DNA of 64,000 nt from Thermodesulfobacteriota bacterium (GCA_040754335.1 JBFMCV010000007.1:62001-126000), one strand, 5' to 3'. Shown: positions 8,630 through 17,234, counted from the first letter of the stretch. The notes: a model not told the origin generated them from the sequence alone. Numbers and translations: made by a program.

Positions 8630-9865
8630 TCAGTTATATACTTCCATCAAGCTCCTCAAGACAGGAGCGGATTTCGACCTCCTTATCCTGTCGAGGGCTT
8701 TTTTTTCTATCTGCCTTATCCTCTCTCTCGTTAGGCGGAACTTCCTGCCTATCTCGTCGAGCGTATACGGGCAGTCGTAGCCTATGCCGAACCTCATCTT
8801 CACGACTTCCCTCTCCCTCATCGAAAGCATGAGCAGGGCGTCGTTTATGTTATCGGGGATGGATATCTCGGCGATCACGCTGTCGACCTCGAGAGAGCTC
8901 GAATCTTCCATAAAGTCCATGTACGTCACTTTCTCTCCGTTCCACACGGGAGTGTCGAGTCTCACTACCTTGTTCACGCTCGACTCCAGTATTCTTTTCA
9001 CGTTCTCGACGCTCATCTGCGCCTTCTCCGCTATTTCCTCGGCGTATGGCTCCCTCTCGTAATCCTTGGTCAGGAGCCTCCTCACGTGCCTTACCTTGCC
9101 CGCCTTTTCCAGGAGATAAGCAGGCATCTTTACGGTCCGGGTCTGGTTGAATATTCCCCTCGTCATGGCCTGGTTGATCCACCAGCAGGCGTAAGTGGAG
9201 AACCTGTAGCCCTTGGTGTGGTCGAACCGCTCGACCGCCTTGATCAACCCGAGGTTCCCCTCCTGAATGAGATCGAGAAACGGGACGCCCCTTCCGACGT
9301 ACCTCTTCGCCATGCTGGCAACGAGCCTGAGATTGGCCTTGATGAACCTGTTTCGGAGCTGAAACCCTTTCGTCACATAGGCTTCGTAGAGCTTCGTGTA
9401 AAGCAGCAGCTCCCTTTCGGCGGTCAAGCGCTTTCTCCCGTTTGAAGATACAGCTCCGGCGTTCGTCTCAATGAAGCTCCTGACCCAGGAATTGAGCGCG
9501 ACGATATCTTCACCGAGCCTCTTCCCGATAATCCTTTCGATCTTTTTTCTAAGCGTCTTCGCCCTCTCCTCGCAGCATTTTATCTTAGCGGCTACGTGCG
9601 CCTCCTCGTGAGGCGCCAGGAGAGCCTCAGTGCTCACCTCTTTGAAATACGCGTTTACGAGCCTTAAATCCTGACTTATTTCCTCTTCCCCAACCGTTTT
9701 TTCGGTAATATTCTGCTCGGTTTCCTCAGTAATCTGCGATTCTTCATCGAAGAATATATCGACGTCTTCCAATTCGTCCTGGTCGAAGCTCTCCACTATG
9801 GAGGATTCCGCGTGGCTGACTGCGAAATCGTCGAATACGTCTGCAAATTCAGGCTTCTTTAACAT
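8630..9865 (-). CDS. RNA polymerase sigma factor, sigma-70 family (RpoD/RpoS group)
   Basis: A 411-residue sigma factor that directs RNA polymerase to -10/-35 promoters. After an acidic N-terminus (residues 1-85) come region 1.2 (LVNAYFKEVSTEALLAPHEE), region 2 (RLVASMAKRYVGRGVPFLDL and GNLGLIKAVERF, then KGYRFSTYACWWINQAMTRG, the -10 melting/recognition helix), region 3, and region 4 with the -35 helix-turn-helix (YTLDEIGRKFRLTRERIRQI). It lacks the large region 1.1 and non-conserved insertion of the main RpoD, so a group 2 alternative (RpoS-like) is more likely than the housekeeping factor. GAAGGAGG 7 bases before the ATG supports the start. Single-gene unit with its own terminator. Confidence 0.93.
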   Translation of the reverse strand: MLKKPEFADVFDDFAVSHAESSIVESFDQDELEDVDIFFDEESQITEETEQNITEKTVGEEEISQDLRLVNAYFKEVSTEALLAPHEEAHVAAKIKCCEERAKTLRKKIERIIGKRLGEDIVALNSWVRSFIETNAGAVSSNGRKRLTAERELLLYTKLYEAYVTKGFQLRNRFIKANLRLVASMAKRYVGRGVPFLDLIQEGNLGLIKAVERFDHTKGYRFSTYACWWINQAMTRGIFNQTRTVKMPAYLLEKAGKVRHVRRLLTKDYEREPYAEEIAEKAQMSVENVKRILESSVNKVVRLDTPVWNGEKVTYMDFMEDSSSLEVDSVIAEISIPDNINDALLMLSMREREVVKMRFGIGYDCPYTLDEIGRKFRLTRERIRQIEKKALDRIRRSKSAPVLRSLMEVYN

Positions 9866-10199
9866 TTTTAGCCTCCTTCAGTTTAAGATGCTCACGGCTG
9901 GTTTGTGGATGCATCTATGTTCAATCGATCTTGTATCTATAAACCATTACGAACAGCAATTGGTTTCAGATTCAATTCAAGAGCGATAACATGAACAAAT
10001 CATTGAAGAAAACCCCGTTAAACGGAACGTTCAGGCAGGAATTCCCGGATATTGTTATTTCCGGACGGTGTCCGCTCATAATTACTTATACGAAAGGGGG
10101 TCGATAACCATTCGGGAGACGGAATACGGTACTTTCAATATTCCGGATTATTTTTTATGAATCTCCGGGGGATTGATTCAATGTCCGGCGATGCGGCGA
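9866..10199. other. Non-coding region upstream of the sigma factor gene
   Basis: About 330 bases. An imperfect inverted repeat AACCATTAC/TTGGTT lies near 9943-9963 within the likely promoter region of the sigma gene. I find no convincing -35/-10 pair, no RNA and no gene; 10000-10199 shows nothing recognisable. Confidence 0.4.
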
Positions 10200-10979
10200 T
10201 CACTGAAGAGTGGAATTATCGAGGCTCCCCGAGGCGTAGCTCCTTATATCCTCCCACTTTTGAATGAGAGACCTGAGTGAGCTGTCAGCCTCGGTGTAAT
10301 GCCCTTCTTTCAGCAAACGGAGGAACTTCCAGGCCTCTCCGACCGAACGTTCATTCTCAAGGCTGTAGGGATTTATGACCGAGCATAGCTCGCCGTAGTT
10401 TAGAACGATGAAACCGCCGTCATCGAAACCCGAGAGCCACATCCTGAGCTCGGCCAGGCCGCGTGATAAATCTTCCGCGAGATACATGCAGCTCGAAGCG
10501 TCGAGCTCCGCGGGATGCTTATCCGCAACGCCGGAGACGATCTCTATTGCTTCGTCGAGCCTGCCGAGTGCCGTGTTGACGCGCGTATCGTAATGAAGCG
10601 CGTTGAACCCCCAGTGCGTGTAGAGGGTCTGCCTGTCTTCCTCGCTGAACAGCACGAGCCATTCGACCGGGATGAAGTTCTCGCAGAAAAACAGGTTCGC
10701 CTTCGATTTGAAGGGGGCGACGTAATATTTCCCGTCTTCGTCTTTGGTAAAGAAGCAGTGCTCGATCTCATCCTGAGACATTCCCAGGCTCTCCGACAGG
10801 GCGTTTACGAAAGACTCGTATTCGTTCCCGAACCACACACCGAAAGGCGAAGTCGGCCCTCCCCAATACTGCTCGTAGAACTGCACGTATTCGTTCCAGT
10901 AATAGCTTTTATCCGTGAGACTGCCGAGGGGCTCATACAAGACGAGCGTGCTCTTGGCCATAAGAAAGTAATAAACCAA
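10200..10979 (-). CDS. Hypothetical protein, family not recognised
   Basis: A 259-residue soluble protein rich in aromatic residues (KSYYWNEYVQFYEQYWGGP, GVWFGNEYESF) with a helical C-terminal half. No signal peptide, membrane segment or catalytic motif is apparent. Overall it looks like an all-helical protein, and a chaperone or adaptor role would be a guess. A second ATG at 10961 (MAKSTLVLYEPLG) is a possible start; neither has a ribosome binding site. It is divergent from the MerR-like gene at 11166, with ~190 bases between. Codon choice matches neighbouring genes, so it is likely real. Confidence 0.75.
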   Translation of the reverse strand: MVYYFLMAKSTLVLYEPLGSLTDKSYYWNEYVQFYEQYWGGPTSPFGVWFGNEYESFVNALSESLGMSQDEIEHCFFTKDEDGKYYVAPFKSKANLFFCENFIPVEWLVLFSEEDRQTLYTHWGFNALHYDTRVNTALGRLDEAIEIVSGVADKHPAELDASSCMYLAEDLSRGLAELRMWLSGFDDGGFIVLNYGELCSVINPYSLENERSVGEAWKFLRLLKEGHYTEADSSLRSLIQKWEDIRSYASGSLDNSTLQ

Positions 10980-11129
10980 ACGACGCGCAAAATCAATCGA
11001 AGAGGGCGGCGATCAGACCGCAGGTCGGTATCTTGTTCCCAGGCGGAATCCTGAGGGACGTTTAAGGAGCGGGCACACTTACTTGCCGGGGAACCCCGCA
11101 TAACTGACCGAAAGTCAATAAAAAAACGA

Positions 11130-11159
11130 TTGACAAAGGCTTTAGATACTGCTTAATAT
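11130..11159 (+). promoter_or_regulatory. Promoter of the MerR-like gene, probably leaderless
   Basis: TTGACA at 11130-11135 (perfect), an 18-base spacer and TAATAT at 11154-11159 (4 of 6). Transcription should begin around 11165-11168, which coincides with the ATG at 11166. No ribosome binding site precedes that ATG. Confidence 0.6.
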
Positions 11160-11165
11160 CATGGT

Positions 11166-11882
11166 ATGGCTGAAATTTCACTGGAAGAAATCATAAGGGA
11201 AGCGAAGAAAAGAAAAATAGACCTCGGGGCCGACCCTGAAAAGACAATCAAGGTTTGCTCGAGGCTGGGACTCATACCGAAACCAAAAAGAAAGAAAATT
11301 ACGGAAGGGGGCGTGACGAAGACGCGCCTCATCTTCCCAGAAGCCACTCTCGAGAAGCTCGCTCACATCAAGGCCATGAAATCCGAAGGCCTCACACTCG
11401 AGGAGATAAGGGACAGCTTCGCGCTCGAGTACGTGCAGGGGGCGTTAAAAGACCTCTTGAACAACGCCGACGACGAGAAGGTGAAGGAGCTCGCAAACAT
11501 CATCAGCAAGGAGAAGGAGCTGGAGTCGATAGTAGAGGCCCCGCTCGTCTATCTCATAGAAGGGATGTCGCCAGAAGAGGCAAAGAAGCTCCTCACGTTA
11601 TTTTTCGGGGTGGGTTATTACGCACTACTCGAAGCGCAGAAGTCGCTCGAGGAATTCAAGTTCAACGACGCGAGGAGGTCGCTATTCAGGGCGATATTCT
11701 ATAACTCGATCGCGGTCCTGAGGCTCGCAAGGACGACAAACGACACCAAGCTCGAGGAGACGGCATTCGAGCTCTACGAAAAGACGGTGATCGAGCCCAT
11801 AGGAAGGGCGAGCGAGAGGGTCAGGAAGGAATTCATAAACTCGTTCGAGAGGTATCTGAAGGAAAAGGGCCTGACGAATTAG
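11166..11882 (+). CDS. MerR-like DNA-binding protein with helical C-terminal domain
   Basis: The 238-residue product begins with a winged-helix region resembling MerR family DNA-binding domains: VCSRLGLIPKPKRKK, a basic wing GGVTKTRLIFPE, then LEKLAHIKAMKSEGLTLEEI, the second helix pair typical of MerR. Residues ~85-238 are an all-alpha domain without cysteines, so metal sensing of the MerR type is unlikely; a ligand or protein partner is more probable. A perfect TTGACA box is placed so that the transcript would be leaderless. It converges with the ACP gene (10-base gap) and diverges from the unknown gene at 10200. The regulated target is unknown. Confidence 0.75.
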   Translation: MAEISLEEIIREAKKRKIDLGADPEKTIKVCSRLGLIPKPKRKKITEGGVTKTRLIFPEATLEKLAHIKAMKSEGLTLEEIRDSFALEYVQGALKDLLNNADDEKVKELANIISKEKELESIVEAPLVYLIEGMSPEEAKKLLTLFFGVGYYALLEAQKSLEEFKFNDARRSLFRAIFYNSIAVLRLARTTNDTKLEETAFELYEKTVIEPIGRASERVRKEFINSFERYLKEKGLTN

Positions 11883-11892
11883 GATTGTAGTT

Positions 11893-12147
11893 TCAGAGCA
11901 TTCTCTTCGCGATGTAATCGGAAATACTATCCACGGTCTCGAAAAATTCAGGCGTTATCTCGGCTTCGTCGAGCCTGACGCCGAACTCCTCTTCGAGTGC
12001 TACCAGGAACTCGAGCCTTGATACGGAATCGACCCCTACGCCGTACTCGAGGAGCGGGGCATTGTCGCCCAGACCGCCGGCGTCGATATCCCGGAGCACA
12101 TTCCCCGTGAGGACTTTCTTTACCCTTGCCTTTATGTCATCCCTCAT
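11893..12147 (-). CDS. Acyl carrier protein (stand-alone)
   Basis: An 84-residue acidic carrier protein. Ser41 in GVDSVSRLEFL is the 4'-phosphopantetheine attachment site (DS motif). The sequence is less like housekeeping AcpP (no DSLDT) and more like carrier proteins of secondary or modified fatty-acid pathways. It follows the acyl-AMP ligase by 21 bases in the same operon, so it is probably the acceptor for an acyl or aminoacyl group activated by that enzyme. No fab, PKS or NRPS genes are nearby. Confidence 0.9.
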   Translation of the reverse strand: MRDDIKARVKKVLTGNVLRDIDAGGLGDNAPLLEYGVGVDSVSRLEFLVALEEEFGVRLDEAEITPEFFETVDSISDYIAKRML

Positions 12148-12168
12148 TCTGCATTATCCCTTATGCGC

Positions 12169-13650
12169 TCACTTCAATCTCTCTCTCAATATTTTACCAG
12201 CCGGGCTCCTCGGAAGCTCCGGGCGGAATTCGACGAGAGCCGGGAGCTTGTACCCGGCGATCCTGTCCTTGAGGAAGTCGAGCACGTCCTTAACATCCAT
12301 CGGCCGCCGGGCGACTATGACAGCTTTCACCCGCTCGTTCCCGAGGTTATCCGTAATACCAAGTACCGCGGCCTCGACAACGTCCGGGTGCCGCGAGAGG
12401 AGGCTCTCCACTTCTTCCGGGTCGACCTTGAAGCCGCCGACGTTGATGAGGAATTTCTTGCGCCCCTTGATGTATATATAACCCGCTTCGTCAATGAAAC
12501 CCAGATCGCCCGTGAAGTAATACCCATCCCTGAACACCCTCGCCGTTTCCTCGGGAAGCCCGTAATAGCCTGTGGTCATGGAGGGGCTTTTTACGGCTAT
12601 CTCCCCCGTCATTCCCGCGGCGACTTCAAATCCGTCTTCCCCGAACACCTTCACGATTACGTTCTTCACGGGCCTGCCTACGGAACTCCGCCGCGTCTCT
12701 ATCTCATCTTCGCCGCAGAGGTTGATCGATATGACCCCCGTCTCCGTCGATCCGTACAGCTGCCGCGGATAGACGGAAAACCTCTCATGGAATTTGAAAA
12801 AGGTACGTTCCTGAAGCGGTGCGCCTGCTGATATGACAAGTTTCAGCGAAGTGAAATCCCCGGGCTCGGCCAGGTGCGTCTTCGAGAGCACGTCGAGCAT
12901 GACCGGGACGGCCGGGAAGACCGTAATGCGCTCCCTTTCGAGGAGATCGAGGACCCGGTTCCTGTTGAACTCCCTTGAAACGACTACAGTAGCCCCTGAT
13001 TTGACGGCGCTTATAAAGTTCCCGAAGGCGTAAGTGTGAGAAATGGGGACGGCGAAGAGTATCCTGTCTTCGCAGGTCCAGCCGACTGTCTGCGTGTGGT
13101 TGTCCGCGAGGGCGGATAGATTGTAGTGTGTCCTCGCAACCCTCTTCGGTTTTCCGGTGGACCCGGTCGAGTAAAGATATACCGCCTCGTCTTCCGGCCC
13201 GGCGGCCAGGGCGTCGAAGTCCTTTCCCGCTAGCTGTCCGTGGAACTTCCAGCCAGCGCCCTCTCCTTTTATCGATACGACCTTTACGCCTTTCCCGGAC
13301 GAAGCCCCGGAAGCGGTATGCTCGAGCTCGTCCGATGTAACAATCAGCCTCGCGCCCGAATGCTCGAGATAAAATGCGACCTCTTCCGTCTTGAAGGTGC
13401 TGTTTACAGGGACCGATACGGCGCCGGCGAGAGACGCTCCGAAAACAGCCGTCACGAACTCGATAGAGTTGGGGAGGAATATTGCCACCCTGTCCCCTTT
13501 TTTAATTCCGCGTGAGGAGAGAAAGGACGCGAAGCCCCGGGAGATGCGGGCGAGGTCCCCATACGTGACGCTCACGCCGTCTTCTATGACGGCAGTGCGA
13601 TAGGAGAACCGTTCTTCCGCCGATAACAATATTTCAGTCAGCGTGCTCAT
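12169..13650 (-). CDS. Acyl-CoA synthetase / acyl-AMP ligase (ANL superfamily)
   Basis: A 493-residue adenylate-forming enzyme that activates a carboxylic acid with ATP and passes it to a thiol. Core motifs are present in order: A3 P-loop (YLYSTGSTGKPKRVARTH), A5 (QLYGSTETG), A7 (YFTGDLG), A8 hinge (GRKFLINVGGFKVDPEEVE) and the A10 catalytic Lys (PRSPAGKILR). The pairing with a dedicated ACP 21 bases downstream suggests the acceptor is the carrier protein rather than CoA. The substrate cannot be read from sequence; medium- or long-chain fatty acids and aryl acids are all possible. Alternative: a DltA/PKS-loading type ligase. Confidence 0.9.
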   Translation of the reverse strand: MSTLTEILLSAEERFSYRTAVIEDGVSVTYGDLARISRGFASFLSSRGIKKGDRVAIFLPNSIEFVTAVFGASLAGAVSVPVNSTFKTEEVAFYLEHSGARLIVTSDELEHTASGASSGKGVKVVSIKGEGAGWKFHGQLAGKDFDALAAGPEDEAVYLYSTGSTGKPKRVARTHYNLSALADNHTQTVGWTCEDRILFAVPISHTYAFGNFISAVKSGATVVVSREFNRNRVLDLLERERITVFPAVPVMLDVLSKTHLAEPGDFTSLKLVISAGAPLQERTFFKFHERFSVYPRQLYGSTETGVISINLCGEDEIETRRSSVGRPVKNVIVKVFGEDGFEVAAGMTGEIAVKSPSMTTGYYGLPEETARVFRDGYYFTGDLGFIDEAGYIYIKGRKKFLINVGGFKVDPEEVESLLSRHPDVVEAAVLGITDNLGNERVKAVIVARRPMDVKDVLDFLKDRIAGYKLPALVEFRPELPRSPAGKILRERLK

Positions 13651-13801
13651 AATCGTCGATGTCGAGTGATTCGTGGACTATAGTTGCCCACATCAGAATA
13701 CATAAGAAAGCGGTATATTGCTCTTCTTTTCCTGAAACAACCCTGAAACGAGTTCAGGGCGGGCCCTCCCACTTTGAAAAAGGGTGAGGTATATAAGGAA
13801 A

Positions 13802-13824
13802 TCGCGGCTGGAAGCCGCTCCTAC
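13802..13824 (-). repeat. REP-like element, copy 3
   Basis: Plus-strand GCGGCTGGAAGCCGC followed by TCCTAC; identical to copies 2, 4 and 5. Confidence 0.7.
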
Positions 13825-13870
13825 GTGGAAGGTGCAAGATGCAGGATAAAGAAAAACAAAATGTAACAAC

Positions 13871-13910
13871 AAATCCCTCCCAACCTCCCTTTACGAAAGG
13901 GAGGGGGGGG
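13871..13910. repeat. C-rich/G-rich palindrome
   Basis: AAATCCCTCCCAAC leads into CTCCCTTT-ACG-AAAGGGAG and a run of G. It differs from the 7495 copy in the stem but keeps the pairing. Confidence 0.6.
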
Positions 13911-13940
13911 TTTAATTGGTCAGGCAAAGGCGGTTTTGAA

Positions 13941-14166
13941 GGGTCGTATATGAGCACACATTGTGTGCCGCCGGATTTGGCAGAAGGAAATATCGGAGTC
14001 AAGAAAGTTACAACCTAGCATACAGGAGAGAGCGACCGATTCCTCTAATTTGGCTTCAGCAACATTGGGATGATGGATAATACGTCCCGTGCACTCAACC
14101 AGGTGCGACCAATTCCTCACAAGCTCGGAATTGTTGATCGGAATCGTTTGTGAATGTCGGGAAATA
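13941..14166. repeat. Long intergenic repeat with a 15-bp central dyad (copy A)
   Basis: Begins with GGGTCGTATATGAGC, then the dyad GCACACA-T-TGTGTGC (13954-13968), GCCGGATTTGG, ATATCGGAGTCAAG, GAGCGACCGATTCCTC, and ends with GGAATCGTTTGTGAATGTCGGGAA. The same blocks in the same order occur at 32731-32880, with a shorter middle. Confidence 0.7.
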
Positions 14167-14245
14167 CAACCCCCCTTCATCACATGTTATCCAGGAGAAT
14201 ACCAGCCCCAAAATATTTAACACCTATAATAATGACCAATCAAGA

Positions 14246-15283
14246 CTACGGATAGATTCCGGCAGCGCGTAATGATTCAGTTTCCTCAAAACCGAACATT
14301 AAGTTCATGTTCTGCACTGCTTGCCCCGATGCCCCCTTGACGAGATTGTCGAGAGCCGTGACCGTAATAAGCCTGTCTCCCTTCACACGGAAGCCGATCG
14401 CGCAAACGTTGGAAGACCTCACGTCCTTGACCTCGGGCAACGTCTCCCCGGCATATATCCTGATAAAGGGCTCGCCGCCGTAATATCTCTCGTAGATATC
14501 CGAGATATATCCGGGCGTGGCATCATCCCTGAGCCGTGAGTAGATCGTCGTCAGTATGCCCCTGTTGATCGAGAGAGTATGGGACATGAAGCTGATTCCG
14601 ACCTTTCTCCGTGAGAGAAGCGAGAGAATATCTTCCATTTCCGGCCCCTGGGTCTCGGATGCGGACAGATTGACCCTTACGTTCTCGTTCGATTCCGGGA
14701 AATGGTGAGGAAGCGACGGGGCGCGTCCCCCGCCTGAAGCCCCCGCCTTGGCGTCGGCCACTATCGAGCCTGTGTCAACGAGGTTTTCCGATAGAAGCGG
14801 ATACAACCCTAGTATGACCCCCGCGGCGAAGCATCCGGGGTTCGCCACGAGATTCGCGTTCGTGATCTTGTCCCTGAAGAGTTCCGGGATCCCGTAGACC
14901 GCTCCCTCAAGCAAATCCTTGAATTTATGAACGCCTCCATAGAGCTTCTCATAAACGGACGGTTCTCTGAACCTGAAATCCGCGCTGAAATCTATGACGC
15001 GCACGCCCGTATCGAGGAGCCTCGCCGTAAAGTGCATGGATGAGCCGTGAGGGAGGCAGGAGAAGGCCACGTCCACCTTACCCAGGTCTTTCAGTCCCGC
15101 CACACTCCTGCACTCGAGGTCCGAGAAACCCCTGAGATGGGGGAAGACCTCGTATATCTTCTTACCCGCGAACTTCTCGGACGTAAGCCATTCGAGGCTT
15201 ACTCCTGGGTGGACAGAGAGGAGTCTCAGGAGCTCGGCCCCTGTATAACCCGTAGCCCCGAGTACCCCCGCCTTTATGCTCAT
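14246..15283 (-). CDS. argC: N-acetyl-gamma-glutamyl-phosphate reductase
   Basis: Third step of arginine biosynthesis: NADPH-dependent reduction of N-acetylglutamyl phosphate to the semialdehyde, in the cytoplasm. The N-terminal Rossmann motif VLGATGYTGAELLRLL, the catalytic Cys in NPGCFAAG, the KAGASGGGRAPS loop, the HT in SFMSHTLSINRGIL and the C-terminal DNLVKGASGQAVQNMN are all family signatures. I chose the ATG at 15283 (345 residues, usual family length), with GGAG about 10 bases upstream; the frame continues eight codons to 15307. No other arg gene is adjacent. Confidence 0.96.
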   Translation of the reverse strand: MSIKAGVLGATGYTGAELLRLLSVHPGVSLEWLTSEKFAGKKIYEVFPHLRGFSDLECRSVAGLKDLGKVDVAFSCLPHGSSMHFTARLLDTGVRVIDFSADFRFREPSVYEKLYGGVHKFKDLLEGAVYGIPELFRDKITNANLVANPGCFAAGVILGLYPLLSENLVDTGSIVADAKAGASGGGRAPSLPHHFPESNENVRVNLSASETQGPEMEDILSLLSRRKVGISFMSHTLSINRGILTTIYSRLRDDATPGYISDIYERYYGGEPFIRIYAGETLPEVKDVRSSNVCAIGFRVKGDRLITVTALDNLVKGASGQAVQNMNLMFGFEETESLRAAGIYP

Positions 15284-15416
15284 ATTTTTACGGCTCCGCT
15301 GCATCATCTTCCAATTATTTCAGACTATTATGCTGCAACCCCTCTATGCCAGTTTCCACGCAGAAGACCACGCTTGCCAACCCCAGCAAACACAGATATT
15401 GTTATCCTGAACGCAG

Positions 15417-15809
15417 ATGCGTACGAGATTTGAAGTACTTACGACGTCTCTACTTTCTTTAGTCATTTCCTTCAATTTATTACTATACTCTTTACAGCGT
15501 TATTCTCCACCCGAAGCCGACTCTCCTTCGTTCTCCGTACTTTACTGCACATCACATAGCTATGAGCAATATCTGTCAGCAACGATAGAGCTGATATACG
15601 GGGATGAGGGTGAAACCGGGACCGAAAAGCATTGCTTCTGCCATAGCTGCTGCAGCTCGGGTTTCAAATCCGAAATTCCAAAACCCGCAGCCGCTCCTTC
15701 CGCGACGTGCGTAGACAGAAGCCGCTTCCCTATCGAGAACCAGTCCGCCGAATCGGACTATCTCGATAGCAACATCCCTATACGCTCACCCCCGGCTGTC
15801 GTAATTTAG
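15417..15809 (+). CDS. Small Cys/His-rich exported protein, DUF2946-like
   Basis: A 130-codon frame. It begins with a hydrophobic segment (LTTSLLSLVISFNLLLYSLQ) that could be a signal peptide or anchor, has a cysteine cluster HCFCHSCC near residue 72, and ends with IPIRSPPAV. That layout resembles DUF2946-type small proteins often found beside metal-related outer-membrane proteins. No ribosome binding site precedes the ATG. It is followed after ~220 bases by a beta-barrel gene on the same strand. The link to metal handling is inference from the cysteines, the His-rich tail of the neighbour and known contexts of such proteins. Could be a spurious frame. Confidence 0.5.
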   Translation: MRTRFEVLTTSLLSLVISFNLLLYSLQRYSPPEADSPSFSVLYCTSHSYEQYLSATIELIYGDEGETGTEKHCFCHSCCSSGFKSEIPKPAAAPSATCVDRSRFPIENQSAESDYLDSNIPIRSPPAVVI

Positions 15810-15881
15810 CCAAGCTATTAATTGCATATCCAGACGCGGGCATGTCTTAACAAGAGCGCCCTCCCGTGAGCGTCTGTCATT

Positions 15882-15988
15882 TCCGGGCGGATTATCACAG
15901 TGATCTAACCGATCGTTCAATCAACTGTCGGAGCCGGTGAAGGTGCGGAATAAGCACGCTTCAGCCTATGGTGATAGCGCCGCCCGGA
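15882..15988 (+). ncRNA. Candidate structured leader RNA (three-way junction) before the beta-barrel gene
   Basis: A closing stem pairs 15882-15890 with 15980-15988 (9 bp, TCCGGGCGG/CCGCCCGGA) and continues after a small internal loop as 15893-15898 with 15971-15976 (TATCAC/GTGATA). Inside lie a short CCGA...TCGG helix (about 15909-15931) and a strong hairpin TGAAG-GTGC...GCAC-g-CTTCA (15938-15963). The element ends 38 bases before the ATG at 16027. It matches no riboswitch class I know (not TPP, FMN, cobalamin, fluoride or yybP-ykoY). There is no T-run, so it is not a terminator as it stands. Confidence 0.45.
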
Positions 15989-16026
15989 CGGTCTGACCTA
16001 ACTTATACACAGGGAGAAATATTACT

Positions 16027-17061
16027 ATGAAAGCCAATGCAGCAATCACAATAATAGCAATGCTGTGTCTGTTATCGGTTTTATCATTTTCGAACGAGAC
16101 GGCTGCTCAGCTCTGGGACTCCGACCGGCCCGACGCGAACGCTCCGGCCGGGGTCATGGACGACCACGTCCACAGGGCGGGGCACTGGATGCTGAGTTAC
16201 AGGTTCATGTATATGAGCATGGAGGGGTTGAGAAACGGAACGCATAAAGTGAGCAACCGGGAGGCGCTCGAGAAATACATGATGATCCCGACGAAGATGG
16301 ACGAACAGATGCACATGTTCGGGATCATGTACGCGCCGACGGACTCGATAAACGTAATGGCCATGATACCCTACGTCAGGAAATCGATGACCCACGTAAA
16401 CCGGATGGGGGAGCACTCAAGCGTAACCAACGACGGGCTGGGCGACGTGTCGATAACCACCATATTCAAAATATTCGACGCGCACAGGCAGAGGGTCCAG
16501 CTTAATGCCGGACTGAGCTTTCCGACAGGATCTATAGATGAAAGGGGCTCCTACGATATGCAGCTGGGCTCGGGGACGTTAGACCTGATTCCGGGGATCA
16601 CTTATCTCGGCCAATACGGGAGGTTCTCCTGGGGAGCGCAGGCGAGCGGGGTAATCAGGATCGCCGAGAACAAAAAGGATTATGCGCTCGGGGACAGGCT
16701 CGACGCGACTGCATGGGGGGCGTGGGACTGGTTTAACTGGATAAGCACCTCGGCGAGGGCGGACTGGCAGTCGTGGGGGAACGTAAACGGCGCGAACCCC
16801 GCTCTCAACCCTGAAATGATGCCATGCGCAGACCCCGATCTCCAGGGAGGAGACAGGCTCGACCTGCTGCTCGGCGTCAACTTCTACGTGCTGGAGGGAC
16901 CTGCGTTCATAAAAGGGCAGAGGCTCTTCGCCGAATTCGGCCTCCCGGTCTATCAGAACCTCGACGGGCCGCAGTTAGAGACGGATTGGGTGCTGTGGCT
17001 CGGGTGGCAGTACGGCTGGTCCTTCGGAGGAAAGCACCACGGGCACAAGGGACACCATTGA
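16027..17061 (+). CDS. Outer-membrane beta-barrel, transporter-like (phenol_MetA_deg type)
   Basis: A 344-residue protein with a signal peptide (hydrophobic residues ~6-22, likely cleavage after TAA near residue 28). It is followed by alternating beta-strand sequence rich in Tyr, Trp, Gly and Met, as in the MetA-pathway/transporter-like outer membrane family (YAPTDSINVMAMIPYVRKSM, TNDGLGDVSITTIFK, LNAGLSFPTGS, FAEFGLPVYQNLDGPQLETDW). The tail GGKHHGHKGHH is His-rich, and the N-terminal part is rich in Met and His (DDHVHRAGHW), which hints at copper or other metal contact. GGGAG 10 bases before the ATG supports the start. A structured leader candidate precedes it. Substrate unknown. Confidence 0.8.
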   Translation: MKANAAITIIAMLCLLSVLSFSNETAAQLWDSDRPDANAPAGVMDDHVHRAGHWMLSYRFMYMSMEGLRNGTHKVSNREALEKYMMIPTKMDEQMHMFGIMYAPTDSINVMAMIPYVRKSMTHVNRMGEHSSVTNDGLGDVSITTIFKIFDAHRQRVQLNAGLSFPTGSIDERGSYDMQLGSGTLDLIPGITYLGQYGRFSWGAQASGVIRIAENKKDYALGDRLDATAWGAWDWFNWISTSARADWQSWGNVNGANPALNPEMMPCADPDLQGGDRLDLLLGVNFYVLEGPAFIKGQRLFAEFGLPVYQNLDGPQLETDWVLWLGWQYGWSFGGKHHGHKGHH

Positions 17062-17234
17062 CAGTCGTCCATTGAAAACCGTAACACCGGCCGGGGAAGA
17101 CCTCTCTTTTCCAGCCGGCGTTACAACATCTATGTAAAAATAAAGTATTTTCAGTTAATATAGGTTTAGCGGGAAGCGGCCGGCTGTAGCGTATTATTTT
17201 TAACCATTAACCAACTACTATGGAGGATAGGATC

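Larger units (their letters stand above)
13651..14245. repeat. Intergenic island with several dispersed repeats
   Basis: About 595 bases between two minus-strand genes. From left: CCTGAAACGAGTTCAGGG near 13740 (also near 7449 and 18533), a REP-like element at 13802-13824, a C-rich/G-rich palindrome at 13871-13910, and a long repeat at 13941-14166 related to 32731-32880. No coding sequence is supported. Confidence 0.6.

Noticed and set aside
15882-15988. Assignment of the leader structure to a known riboswitch class
   Set aside because: None of the conserved cores of TPP, FMN, cobalamin, fluoride, glycine or manganese riboswitches is present.
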